A model generated the notes under the pieces. That model was given only the letters and a program-made list of their open reading frames with translations, was not told where the DNA came from and ran no database searches. This document shows positions 11,321 through 23,900 of a stretch of DNA of 64,000 nucleotides, piece after piece (position 1 is the stretch's first letter; each line of letters starts with the position of its first letter). Source of the stretch: Pyrenopolyporus hunteri. Lineage: Eukaryota; Ascomycota; Sordariomycetes; Xylariales; Hypoxylaceae. The position numbers and the translations under genes were made by a program. Where the stretch lies: assembly GCA_902806595.1 (NCBI GenBank), contig CADCXC010000010.1:558001-622000 (forward strand), in the 5' to 3' direction.

Positions 11321-12280
11321 TCAACTCCAGCCTCCCTTGCGTCTCTTCTCCGTGTTCATTCCCGTCTCCTGATCGGATGGGTGTTCGCGAGCCGTCGGTT
11401 CTGCCGAGATCGACCTCCTAGCCTCATCCTCGGACGTAGACCTAGCTTTCCGTCTGTCAAATCGGTGTAGCAGCTGAGCCTCTGGGCCCTCTGAATCCAC
11501 AAGTTTTTCCAGGTTAGACGCTTCCGTTACTAGGTCTGCACACGCAGCACTACTTGATATAGATTTCTCGGCCAAGCTAAGGACAAGGGCTCCAGTTCCC
11601 CGAATCTTCTCGAGAACAAGATGTCGGGGGTCGTGGCCGGCCCGGTCGCTCCGGGGCCGAGATCGAGTGAAGGCCCGCGCAGCTTCGTTGATTTGGTCCA
11701 GGCATGTTTCGAGCTTCATCTGCTGAATGCTGAACTGTTCATCATCTTGACTCTCGTCATTCTTATATTTGTCGTTGTACTCGATTCTTTTCTGCCATAT
11801 CTGCTGAAGGATGTCGTCATCGACGTAGTATCCGATTCCCTTTACCTCTTCCACGAACGCATCCTGGAATGCGATCCAGACTTTCTTACTGTTGCTAATC
11901 TGGGCGGCCAAGTGTTTTGCTCCGAGCGAGATCTTTAATTCTGCGTTTACGCCGGCGTTGGTCCCGGCCCTCGGGGCTATCGGGTTTGTCGGGGCCACAG
12001 ACATTGGCGGATCCTCTCCCGGCCCTGCCGACCTAGAAAGAGGCTCGGCCTGCGGTTCTCGTTGGTCATTATCGGAGCTTCCGCAGCGATCGTCCGTGTC
12101 CTTGTCGTGATACCCACATGGATGTGGGAAATACGAAGTCCCATTCAAACTGTACGTAGCCGTATCAGGAGAATGCGGGATTGAGAGAGGAAAAGGCATC
12201 CCGTTCTCGTGCGCTCCCCGTTGTCGGTGATAGAAGGGCCGTGTGTTTCCAACACCAGCACCCCTATTAGGCTTTCCCAT
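11321..12280 (-). CDS. hypothetical protein, 319 aa, single exon
   Basis: A continuous 319-codon frame from ATG to stop, far longer than the chance ORFs around it. The product is hydrophilic, with a Pro/Asp-rich N-terminal half (residues 1-105), then a probably helical region (SLGAKHLAAQISNSKKVWIA, about 115-135, and DDILQQIWQKRIEYNDKYKN, about 150-172) and a charged Arg/Ser/Glu-rich tail ending KRRKGGWS. There is no signal peptide and no membrane segment. I do not recognise a family. It sits beside a transposon-derived block, so a lineage-specific gene is likely. An alternative start or a 5' intron cannot be excluded. Confidence 0.5.
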   Translation of the reverse strand: MGKPNRGAGVGNTRPFYHRQRGAHENGMPFPLSIPHSPDTATYSLNGTSYFPHPCGYHDKDTDDRCGSSDNDQREPQAEPLSRSAGPGEDPPMSVAPTNPIAPRAGTNAGVNAELKISLGAKHLAAQISNSKKVWIAFQDAFVEEVKGIGYYVDDDILQQIWQKRIEYNDKYKNDESQDDEQFSIQQMKLETCLDQINEAARAFTRSRPRSDRAGHDPRHLVLEKIRGTGALVLSLAEKSISSSAACADLVTEASNLEKLVDSEGPEAQLLHRFDRRKARSTSEDEARRSISAEPTAREHPSDQETGMNTEKRRKGGWS

Positions 12281-14844
12281 TTTGTGCGCTCATGTCCGTG
12301 GAAGTAAGTCATTCCGCTGAGACGCCGGGAATGATACTCAGTCCATTTTGTAGCCAGACCGTTTGCCCAGAGCCCCTGACGCCGGACCCTCTGCATACAT
12401 ACAATGCATTTCATTCTTTGTTAATGCGAGATGGTACCGCTTCTAAAGGCAAGCCGCTTGGTAGTAGCAATCGTTAACTGCCTACTCACCACCTGAGATA
12501 TGCAAGGTCAACCAGTTACAGCCAAACTACTATTGCCGAGTTATTTAGAGCCACCTATTCTCAGATCATGCATTTCGCGGAGAGATAGCTGATATCTCAT
12601 TCAAATGTTTTGTGTTCTATCAGTGCTTTGGTACCTAGGTATGTACCTATAATTTTCAAGGGGTACCTACATTGTGTGGATATCTAATGGGCACATATTC
12701 TGCCTATTTGAGACCCCTATGTGGTCCGTGCTGGGTTCATCGACCCGGCGATCTGGCTCTGCGGCACCTGTGGCTCTGGCGCCTTGCTATATGCGGTTAG
12801 CACCATGTACCACAAGCGGACTAGCAAATATGAAACGAAACGGGAACAAGGTGCCGGAAGACAGGGACCTAGGTACTATATATAGGTACTTAGGTAGAGG
12901 TACCTATCTAAAAAGTCAACTAGGCGATAGGTACATACCCACATACGCACCTTCAGAGGCAACCAATCGACTCGATCTTACGGGTACCTTCTAACGAATT
13001 AGCATTTGCATGCAACAAGGTTGATGCCGTCAGATGTCGAATTCCAATGCCGCTTCTTGCTGATGCGCATAGTTTAATATACACTCTAATGCATACCTAT
13101 ATAATAAATATATATATCTTATAGCTTATAACGTTCTGTTCAAGAGAGTCCTCTTATCGTCACGTTGTATCATAGGATTGGGACTCTATTCTTAATCATC
13201 CGTACTATGAAATACAAGATTGACGTAATCCGTAACCTCTTATAGTGGCTTCTTCCATAGTGGCTTTTATCTACATAAATACGTAAATACTAAATAGCTA
13301 CATGGAACCACCTAACTAAGGCACAGAGCTCTCCATAACCGGCTAGTCCAGGTACCTAGTAAGGCTGAATTGTCGGTTAGCAGGTACGTATACCCAGTTA
13401 TTTAGTAGGGACCTAGTGTAGGTTATCGACTAGAATGGGGTAAGTAAAAATATCGCCTAACAACAATGTTGTTGTATAGAGTTTTGAATATTGAGTGCTA
13501 AGTGAAAAAAGCTTCATATACGTATCCTTCCTCCATGTATTTCCGGGCATTCCCGTACGTGCGTAGGTACCTACGCTAAGATTAGGACGGCGGCTTAGCA
13601 TTGCATTTCATACATGATTTAGGTTCACGCGCAAACACGGGTATCAGCGCTACAAACGTAGATGCTGTATGTGGGATCGCGCATTCACGCTAGGGAAACT
13701 TAGGTGCCCACACTTCCTGTCATCGCTGATATCTCTACCTGGGCACGTTACGTACGTGTAGTAGCTGCGAGAATAGGCACGACGGTTGGATACTTCATGG
13801 CGTACACCTCGACACAATTCTAACCCTATCTAGGTACATGTGCCTACTACCTATAATACTAGGTGCGTTAGTACAACCGTAAACCAACTGCTTGGTTGAC
13901 TGGTACTCAGACCTGCAATTTCAAACCACGTTAGGAGGAGAATGGAAGTCTCCTACGTTGCCCCTTTTCTCCCCTAGCCCTTTTCTTTACTCACCGCCTT
14001 GTAGAATTTATTCGGGCCCGTGTTTCTCATACACGTGCTTATCAACTAACCCTCTTGAGCTCGTCTTCTCTACATCCTGGAACAACGTCTACATACCCAG
14101 CCACCTATCTAGGCACATGTAGATATATAGGTATTTTAAAGCTCCTTTCCGGCCCATGAAAATCGCCGGGTTGGTGTAAGTAACGTAACTGTGAGCGACA
14201 CCGCCGTTCATCCTGGAACACAATGTTCTATATGCGAGCAGATCAGAGGTTACGTAGATTTGACACTGTGTCGTGCCTAAGAGTAGTTCAAATTTCTCAA
14301 TATTCAAGATAATTCATTCCGAGTTGGATTCATAGAACATTATAGGTATAATATATGCGCGCCTGCGAGTATCCGTTGGCGCACATCCGTATAACTCCTG
14401 TCCTCAACGTTCCCTGTGCCAAATATCCACGCCGCTTTTTGGTCATCCTATGCCAGAGTCCAGAATGCCTATGCTAATATCCATGTTGTCCTAGTTCCAA
14501 ACAATGCAAGAACCTGTTGTTAAAAAGGGAAAATCAAATTGCCATATTGATGCAATAGCCAAGTTTCGCTTCGATGTGGGTAACCATCTCAAGTAGGTAA
14601 ACAAGGAGAAAAACAGTCAACGCAGATAATAATCATCACCACCGCCCGGGAGCGCATCCATTCGTCATAATAAATCTATGGTCGGTCAGGAGACATTCTT
14701 GCCGTTTTTAGCCCGCCCCCGATTCGCTTCACGCCTAGCGGGTTCTCGACCGCGCCGTGCTTCTGGCCGATCCCGTGTCCCTGAAAAAAATAAAAAAAAA
14801 TAAAAAAAAATAAAAAGAATTTCGTGAGCTACTGTTCGCAAATA
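12281..14844. other. intergenic, 2.6 kb, no gene seen
   Basis: Only short random-looking frames. The stretch is studded with AGGTACCT/TAGGTACCTA palindromic tracts (about 12630-12670, 12865-12925, 13345-13390, 13565-13575, 13830-13865, 14100-14135). A run of AAAAAAAAAT units lies at 14781-14817 near the 3' end of the ELL gene. Confidence 0.45.
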
Positions 14845-17118
14845 TTAACACGAGGCCACTGCTCGTGAAATCTCCGTCTTCATGTCGGAGAGTCGCTGTC
14901 GCATGTCTAGCAAGTCTGCTAGCTTGTCCTCCGGCGGTTCTTTCAACGCCGCGATCTCGTGGTGCAACGCCTCGTATCGCTCGTAGAATTTCGTAAACAA
15001 CTTCGCCTTTACCAGAACTTCTCGCGGCACACGCGGCTTCTTGTTCGGGGTGGACTGCTGTGAAGAGAATTGGTCGGCATCCCGCTCCTTACGCTTTTTA
15101 CTCTGACTAACGGTCGATAAACCACCGTTTGCTACCCCGTTCGTAGCCCGTTCTCCGTTGCGAGCCGGAGGTTTCGATTGACGCTGTGGCGGCTGTTGCT
15201 CCTCGAGGTCTGAAGCGTTCGTCGGCGGCGAGGAGGCGAGAGGTGAAGATTTCGTAGGCGATGTGTTCTTACTCTTCGCCGACAAGCTTGAAGATGCCGT
15301 CGCGACACCGTTGTTTCTCGAGCTTTGGCTTACATCTGATGGGCGCTGCTTCAGGGTAGCGGGGCCAGACAACGGCTTCGGGAGCTCCTTCGGCTTGAAG
15401 CGTTTGCTAAGCGGCGCTCCGGAGCTTGAACTGCTGTCATCCTCCTCGCGAGTACGTTTCTGAGTAGTCGGGATAGGAGCTTTGGCGGGTGCCCGAGGGG
15501 CTCGAACGACAGGTTTCGATTTCAAGGCTGGGACGGGCCTCTCCTTGAGCTTTTCTACCACCTTCTCAGCCGGCTTTTCAATTCTCTTCTCGACGGCTTT
15601 CTCGGCAGGCTTCTCAACCAGCTTCTCCGAGAGTTTCTCGGCAATCTTCTCGGTGGATTTGGCCTTGGAGACGTTTGAACTAGCTCTCGAGAGCGGTCTC
15701 TCGTCCCCGCTGCTTTCGGAGTCGATTACTTTCTCTTCTGATAGAAACTTCCTTCCCTTTTCTTCAGCAACCTTGGCCTTGCTAGCTGGCTTTTTCGGTG
15801 CCGTCTTCTTGGGATTGCTCGAGAATAGACGTTTTGTCTGAGCCTCGCGCTCGCTGACCTTCTTCGTCTTACTGCCTACTGGCTGCGAATTAGATCGAGC
15901 CATGGCCTCGCCTTTTGCTTTGGAGTCAATGTCGCTCTTGTTCCCGCCTTCCTCCGCCTTCTTCGCCGGTACTCGAGGAGTCGGCGTAATGTTCCCTTTC
16001 GCGAGAGACGCCTGAAGCTTGCTCAGGACAATACCCTTGCCTCGCTCGGCGGGGGCAAGCAATCTCTCCCACTCCGGTGCAGATGTCGGTATGCGCTGCT
16101 TGTCGTACTGCTTAATAGCGTTTTCTATGGCCATACGGCGGTCATCTTCGTTGCCGTACTCGTAATTCCATACGTCAAGCTCTTTCCAGTACATCTTATT
16201 TAGACTCCACTTCTTCGTCGAGGCGTCGAAGCTGGCAATCTTTTCCACAGTAGGCTTAAGTTCCGCCTCGGTACCCTTCCAGACGCTCGCAAGATGCTCG
16301 TATGCCCGATCCCTCGACGCTAGCTCGTGGACAAGGACGATGCGTTGATTCTTATTCTTCTCGAGCAGCTGCTGGGAGGCGGAAAAGGCCGGGTTCGGTG
16401 AGGATACTGCGTTGAGCGCGGGGCTTACGGGGAGCGACCTAGTGGCAGAGCCCGATAATGCGGTCGCCATAGCATTTCTCCCGGCGGGCAGGGGTTTGGG
16501 TTTAGTCACCCGTTTGGGATCCTTGGATTTGCCGGTGGTGGATTTATTCGATAAGATGCTTGACGGAGGCTTACTTAGAATTGACATGGTAGGGTTGGGT
16601 AGCCGTTGCGCTTTGGTTGCCGACTCTTGTGGTTTTGTGAGGTACAAGTCATAGTCGTATGAGTTGGGGCTCGTCTTGACCTTCTGTTCCCCGGACCCAA
16701 AAGAAAGACTCTATAATTGAGTAGTTGTTAGTTAGATGCTCGGGTAGTGAGTAGAACGATCGCGCGAACCCGTGCAAGGTGCGCGTTTAGATCTTTCTCC
16801 TTCCGTAACTGGTTATATAGTATTGTGCTCAGGTTATAGGCATACGCATGCCATATATACCCATTATGTGTTGGCGCTTGCCGACGGTAGCAATCGACGA
16901 TAGCAATGGCAAGAATTGGAGGAAACCTGTAGAAGCAAACTTACAGGACTACTCCCCAGTGTCAATTCAATCTCTTGGCCATCCTGGACGCATTTTATCA
17001 TGTCCTCAATGACGCTATCACTTAACGTGATGCCGAAGGCTTGCAATGGGAGGTAATCGCTCGAGGTGGCCGAGCTCTCCAAGAGGAGGCCGCCGTCGGG
17101 AATCGGTAGAGCCGGCAT
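14845..17118 (-). CDS. RNA polymerase II elongation factor ELL-like protein
   Basis: Two exons, 16945-17118 and 14845-16710 (680 codons, 679 aa), joined across a 234-nt GT-AG intron (GTAAGT donor). ELL proteins suppress Pol II pausing and act with EAF. The N-terminus has the ELL fold start (LPLQAFGITLSDSVIEDMIK, then IELTLGSSP spliced to SLSFGSGEQ). The YDLYLTK...AQRLPNPTMSI segment follows, and residues about 165-265 form the winged-helix-like part (RIVLVHELASRDRAYEHLAS, YWKELDVWNYEYGNEDDR). The last 55 residues (LFTKFYERYEALHHEIAALK) are an occludin/ELL-type coiled domain. The middle is disordered, with a striking Lys-Glu repeat at about 405-450. The assignment rests on both terminal domains; the function is inferred from family. 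Confidence 0.78.
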
Positions 17119-17900
17119 GGTGGGAGAGTTTGGTGTGGTTTGTGTATGTAAAGAACAGGCCTAGCCGGGAGAATTGAGGATGACGGATGACGGTAAGTAT
17201 GCGGATAACACGAGGATCGGTATGACAATGGTATGCCGTACGATTTTGTCGAGGAAAGACACCTGCACAAGCTCTGCACCTAGCCAGACTATCAAGAGTC
17301 CAACTTGATGATGACCTGGGCTTCTTATGCAGCTCCGTCACATGGCTATGTTAGCTAGACTTCTGTAAAACGGATCCCGAGGGAAGCGAGGTCGAATTTG
17401 TAGAGGATGACGGGGGGAGGAAGAAGAAGAGTGAGGAAGAGGACGGAAGGGCCCGTGTAAGTAGTAAGGTAGAGAGTAAAGACGAGTAAAGACGAGTAGA
17501 GGCAAGTAGAGACGAGTAGAGAGGTGGAAACGTGGAAACGTGGAGGAGAAGAAGGGAAGAGAGTGAAGACCGTGGGCAGTGGTCGAGGAGTTTGGGAAGT
17601 ACGAGGTTGTACGGAATGGTCTCGTCGAATCTTGGTCAAGAGGAGAAACAAGGGAAAATGAAGGTACAGATGGATGGAGTGAATGAATGGATGGAGTGGA
17701 TGGAGTGGATGGGGGACGTGGGTGGGATGGGTACCGAAAGTACTTAGTAATGGGGCGTGACGGGGGTGGTCCCAAAATGTACCGTCCAGGTACCACGCTT
17801 TGCTTATGTAGTTCATCCCGTCCCTCTCTTTTGCTCGCCCTCTCTGCCTGCCTATGCTACATGTACGTACCTTGCGTACGTACCTGCCTAGGTACAATAC
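17119..17900. promoter_or_regulatory. upstream region of the ELL-like gene with long strand-asymmetric tract
   Basis: From about 17390 to 17720 the plus strand is strongly purine-rich (GGAGGAAGAAGAAGAG, repeated GTAGAGACGA units, then GGATGGAGT units). On the transcribed side this is a polypyrimidine tract of a kind common in fungal promoters and 5' leaders. Two overlapping minus-strand frames of 152 and 180 codons here are low-complexity Pro/Ser/His by-products of the tract and are not called as genes. Confidence 0.45.
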
Positions 17901-20900
17901 TATGGAGACCTAGATAGCATGCTATGGTAGAAAACTAAACCTTATTAGTGAGACTCACCTGTTTCTACTCAAAGGCTAAATATGTTGCTGCGCTTTGCAC
18001 TGTGAAAGAACCTGAAATCGCAAACAAGGAAGATAGTACACGGAAGACAAGGAGACAATAGGGGGGAAATGGCTCATTGGGAGAAAGACTGGCCAATTCG
18101 CTGCAAAACCAAGCATACAGCTTCTAGGACCACGGAAAGATGAGAATAAGGCCATTCAAAGAGTATGTAGGTACCTACCTATGCCTACCTCAGGTAGGAT
18201 AGGTACGGGTAGGTAGTTGGAATTACATGTACATGGTTGGAATAAAACCCGAACGCCGACACAGCCCGGGTATTACCTAGGCAACTTATGATTGGTTTAG
18301 CGCCAATGGCACAGTAGGGCAGACCGCTAAGTTCAACAGGGTCGGTACCTGGACGTGGTATATCCGCCCATACATATTCGTCCTAGAACGCATACATGAA
18401 AGGTACTTCCAGTGGGCTGTGTGAGACAGGGGTTGTGGATTTGCGGATGGACAGTTGCATGCATTTTACCTTCAATGTTGGACGGAACGTCGAGTTAGTA
18501 CGAGATAGAGGTCATGTACTTAGCGTCTACGGATTATGTTAGGTACGATTGACACACTACCGTTGCGCATTGTATTGCATTGTACCTACCACCTTACGCA
18601 CGCACATGCGCCCACAACCTTACGCAGTACCTAGTAGGTAGGTATTGTAGGTACATACCTAGGTATTGTAGGCAGGTGTTGTAGGTAGGGGAGTTAGGTA
18701 CCATGCAGCACATCAACACATGTGAAGAACCGCCTAACTTCCATGACACTTCCCGCTAGGAAAGGTATACACGTACGCCTAGATACAAGTACTCCATCCA
18801 CCACATACATACATGTATTGTACATACCTAATTCCACTTCCATCCACGGGGCCATTTACAACAACGCTACCATGCATCAATTACTGCCTGTCTGCTACCG
18901 ACCTCATTACATGCTATAGTAATCTCGATGTGTGGGCGTTTCACGGTTCAATGGTCCATCATGACGCATCGCCGATACCTCGTCTCTACATGTATACATA
19001 CCTATGCTGACATGTAGGTACGGCCCTGTCATGCCATACTGTGCTCTATCATACATGTCCGTACCACGTACACAGCAGCAAAGACACACACGAGGCACGT
19101 ATGTAGCGTAGTGCGGTGCTGCGAGGGCGGATCTAACAGCCGAGCGAACGAACGTGGGTACGACGCTTTTTCTGGATACGATCTCTCGATTTGTCCGTCC
19201 GCTCCTCTATTCCGATACAAGGGTTCGGTGGAGGTGGGGGGAAGAGAGCGAGAGAAGAGCGACACGCAGAGAGAGAGAAGATTAGTATGTCTCCCAGCAT
19301 TATCCTACCATTATCCTACCATTATCCTACCATTATCCTACCATTATCCTACCATTATCCTACCATTATCCTACCATTCTCCTGGCATCTCCTTAGCACA
19401 TTGCCCGCCCTATGCCCTGGCAGTGTAGGTATCCAACGTATGCAAGGATGGTCTGGTCAATTACAACGAGACACAGCAAACAGCACTCCTACTACGTAGA
19501 TACATACATTATACTGCATCACATACATGTGTATTGTACAACAAATGACTTGACTACCTACCTACTTTCTACGTCGCCCGTACGAATCATTGGCCGAGAC
19601 CAGCCGGTGACGAAAGCACCTGACTTACATAACTTTTCGACACAAAGACAATTTGTAGTTAGTTCGGGTGGCATCAATACACACCTCTCAGTCCAGGAGG
19701 AATCAGATGCTGGGAGCCTTTCTGGGGGCCTGAATTACATCATCTGGCTTAGGCGCTGGAGAATGGCATTGCATCCGCACTGCGGCTCATAGCCGTCACA
19801 ATCGTGCCACCGAATCGACAGGGCGATGATGTGGTTGAAGGGCAAGCCAACTCATCACCAGTATCCATTCCTGTCCATTCTTGCAAGTGATAAATGACAG
19901 CTTCTACACAAAGTTCGGTGAATGTCCTCGTCGAAAAGGAGTCATCTGGGGGGGTAATTGTTGATACGTGCGTGCGTGCGTACGTACGTGTGTAGATGAA
20001 GCATTGGGAAGCACTGGAAATGAAGCAACAGGCAAACCGTGCACCCTGCTTAGTTGTCAGGCCCCAAATACGAGGCGAAATAGGACATCAAGGGGATGTG
20101 TAGGTAATTAGGCGTGTATCGTGTTGTGTTGTAACACTGATCTTTTTTTTTAAAAAAAAAAAGAAAAAAAAGATAATAATAATTATTACCATTATCATCA
20201 TTATTATCCCCAATTACCACCCTTCTTCGCGTTGGAACTACGCCTTACGTCTATGCAATGTCGACGTATAATATAATTGAAGGAGATTTTGGGTCTTGCC
20301 GGGCCCTGTTCGCTAGAGCGCTTCGTGTAGATTGAAGGGCCTATATTCCGTACCATCCTGGACAACCCAACGCCTCCACGGAAGTTAGAGTAACGCTGTG
20401 ATAACTCACTAGTACGGCACCTGTCAGGACTTGGTGAACAGGGCGCAAAGGCATAGCTATTCTTTGCGCGCCTAACGACAATCGTCTAGGCTGACGGAAC
20501 TAAGGTATCTCTTCGAAGCAGCCCGTTAAAATTTATAGTGGAAGGCCCTGGCGCCCCTGTGCGAATGAGCGTAGGATATAATAAGATTTCCCTAAGAGAT
20601 GGATCAATGGACCCCAAGGACGTTCGCCGGCGTGCTGACATGCAGGGCTTTCGAATCCCGATTGGGTATGATATGTCATTTGAAAAGTAGGGTTGGGGCC
20701 AATGGAGGCGAGTCCAACAGCTAAGAAGAATAGAAGGGGTAAAACTCTACAGTACCGAAGTATGTCCCAGATCTGACTGAAACAAACCAGGAGCTTATGC
20801 TCTGCAGCACTCTTTTTCTGTTCGTCTCCGCGGTGGCGGCGACTGTGTGTGTTGCCCAATCTTGACTGTACCCGTAGCTGTCCTTCGACTGGAGCCGAAT

Positions 20901-23900
20901 AGACGGGCTCACCGTACGTCAGACCCATGCCACCAACAGCCACTCCAGGCTATGGACCTTCTGTGTGAAGGATGCTATTATTTCTTTTTTCTGTTCATTT
21001 CTTTTCCTATTTCTCTTTCCTGCCATCACGCGAATTGCGAAACCTCGGGCGACGTTATCCGCTTGACACCTCGGAAGTGACGATATAACTGTACGTGTTG
21101 TTGTATTAAGTGATTACCGTATGCCCAAGGGCAACGGCGATGAAACCCCGTTTCTAGAAGGATCAAGGCGTATGGTACTCTTGGGCACGATGCGGGATGG
21201 CCCACACTATGTAGAGATAGCCGTCCGTGTATTGTCCATGTATTTATTGTACGATACTTGCATCCATATCACTCACTCATACACAACCTATTGCATATAG
21301 ATATACCTATTTTGTATACGCTAATAATTGCTGGGTCGACACTAACTCCCCACAGCCCTTCCACCAATGGACTTCTCTCCGGGCGGCGGGATTCGGGTGG
21401 CACGTAGCCTACCGAATCTTCAAGCGATCGCATGCGAGGGCGTCCCTGGCCAATCCCTTCTGGGCTAGGACCCGTCTAGGCTAATAGTTATAGGTATCCC
21501 AACGCGCAAAGACCGATTCAGCGGAAATGTTATATTCGACATGTGTGGTAGGAAAGGCGAGACGATCTAAACGCCAACAGTAGCGAGACGATAGATCGGT
21601 ATGTAAGCACGTAGGTATGTATGTCTGGGAATACTCGGTATACAATGTTCGCAAGGTTAAATTCCACGCCCGGATCCAAGACACAGGCAAGGAAAGGGTC
21701 TCGGCTAGCGAGTTCCTTTTCTAACGGCCCATTTTTCATCAATCTGGCAATAGTACGTTATCGTGCCAGACCAGAAGAGGATGGTTCAAGCGAGGAATAG
21801 CTACGGTCGTACATTGCGTACTAAGTATATGACAAAATATATGACAACAGGAATCATCGTCAGCCACAATATTGATAATTAGAGTTCTCAGCAGCGAACT
21901 CGCAACCCGTAAAGAGCGGTCGGTCAGAGGCAGGTCGCAATCTGAAGCCCAAAAATTACATAAGTTCTGCCCGCCCGTCTGATATTTCGCAGCCCCTGTT
22001 ATAGCTTGTCCGATGGCTAGCTGAGGGTCGTTGCGCCCTAACATCATTCAGCTGACACGAAGAAGCTTTTAAGGGAGAGGGGGGACCACACTATAAGTAA
22101 CTACGAATGTAGTCTGCAAAACTTCTGATGGTTGCTGCTACTCCCCATTACTACTAGCTCCTGGTCTCTATCAGTAACATTGCTATCACCACAAGCCCAA
22201 GTCTCCCCAAGAATTAAAACTACGCCCTATGCTCATCTGCTCGTCTTCTCGTTGGTGCTCTCGAGGCATTGGGCACAGTGCGATATCAGCCACGCGCCAC
22301 CATGTACGACCCGTCCTTGTTCTTCCTAGCGACATGCTGCAGGTCATCCACGCGAGAATCTGCACGGGCTGGAAGCGCAACGGGGGCCCGACGACCGAGA
22401 GGAATTGGAAATTTCGTCTGGGTAGGTAAGTAATAAGTGACATGGACGTGGCTCTCCGCCCCACACAACCTCTCTCTACAACGTAGCACAATCAGGACTA
22501 TTCGGACTGTCCCTTTCAGCTACCTGGTATATACGGTACCTACCTGGCTGGCGTAGCTACTATATCGCGGTGTCCGCGGTTGACGTATATGGGAGCACAT
22601 GCCCGTACATGCTCAATCACTGCTTTCCACGTTATCGGGAGTCCTCGCTCTAATGTTGAAAAAAAGAATTTGTCGGAGAAATAGGCAAGATGTCGTCACT
22701 CTTCATCAAATATACAGAAAGTATACAGATTGCAGGCCGTCTCACAACGCCCATCCGAAAAGGGCTAGTTGTCGTGTTGCATTGCAACAAACATATGCGT
22801 TGGGACGGCCGGTAAAGGGGGGGAATGAATTTGCCTGCCAGCTCACTTTCGCACACATACCCTTCCCAATATGCGTTCAATTCGTCCGTAGTCCCCTGAA
22901 CAGGCATCTCTTCCATGGAAGAGATGTTCATTAGCTAAGTTCCTGCGTGTCCCCTCACATCATACGCACAAGCATGAAGGACCGAGACCCGGGATCCCTC
23001 ATGCCAGACTTATCTATCACGCAGAATTTGGATATTCTGGAGGTTGGCTGCCATAATCAGCTCTGATGAGCTTCATATTTTTCGTCGTGTTCAATCCCTT
23101 CATTAATAGGTCGTCTCCCGACTACTCGGTAAGCTTAGGACGGGGGTTGTTTCTTTCTGGCCGACACCCGTCCCCTAGTCGGGCAAAGGTGCGGATCTAG
23201 TATAGGCTATCAAAGGCTATTACATATGTGGCTAACTGCATGCTTATCGAGAGCCCATAAGATCTAGATTAGGAGCGTTTGGGGGGTGTTACGGATATTG
23301 GATTGTTAGTACATCTCCAGGATACCCGCTTCCTCACGCCGAGTCAGTCATCCAAAAAGCAAAAAGAAAAAAAAGAAAGGAAAAAGTGGCCCTATACTTC
23401 CAAGTCTTGATGTGTTTTGTCAGCATTGGCCTCGACTGCGTAGACAGATGACGCTGCCCGAGTTTTCCGCCCATGGCCAAGACGTAAGGAGATGACAGGT
23501 CCTGCCCCATTCGACGATGCGGAAGACGGGTACCTAGGAGGGAAGCTATGTCCTATATGTTATATTAAAACGAGTTATCATTGGCTACATAGCGCAGGTC
23601 GAGCAAAGCGGGTTACGGATTGCGGATTGCGGGTTGCGGGAATGCAAAGCTTCTCTTTGAGATTGTCCGAATGCCCCGCCGTCACATCCTCGATCCATCC
23701 CATCACACACACACTAGGCCCGATAACTCCAGATTGGGGTGGAGGGGGAGGACTTGGGTGGGTGTGGGAGTGGGTGTGGGACGTACGTACCTACATAATG
23801 GTGGCTTGCTTGTTTTTCCTATCTTCTTCCCTCTTTCTTCAGCAGACCGGGTTTCTAACAAAGCATGCTTCTCTATCGTTACTACGTAGGTAGATCGAAA

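Noticed and set aside
15482..15841. 119-codon plus-strand ORF, Phe/Ser/Thr-rich
   Set aside because: Antisense shadow of the Lys-Glu repeat region of the ELL-like gene.
17338..17897. Overlapping minus-strand ORFs of 152 and 180 codons, Pro/Ser/His-rich
   Set aside because: They are read-throughs of a purine/pyrimidine tract in two frames at once, with no domain and no conserved-looking start.
19298..19374. Possible CRISPR-like array
   Set aside because: Units are directly adjacent without spacers, and the genome is eukaryotic.
20533..20943. 136-codon minus-strand ORF
   Set aside because: No motif, mixed composition, and no splice partners; within the size expected by chance in gene-free DNA.
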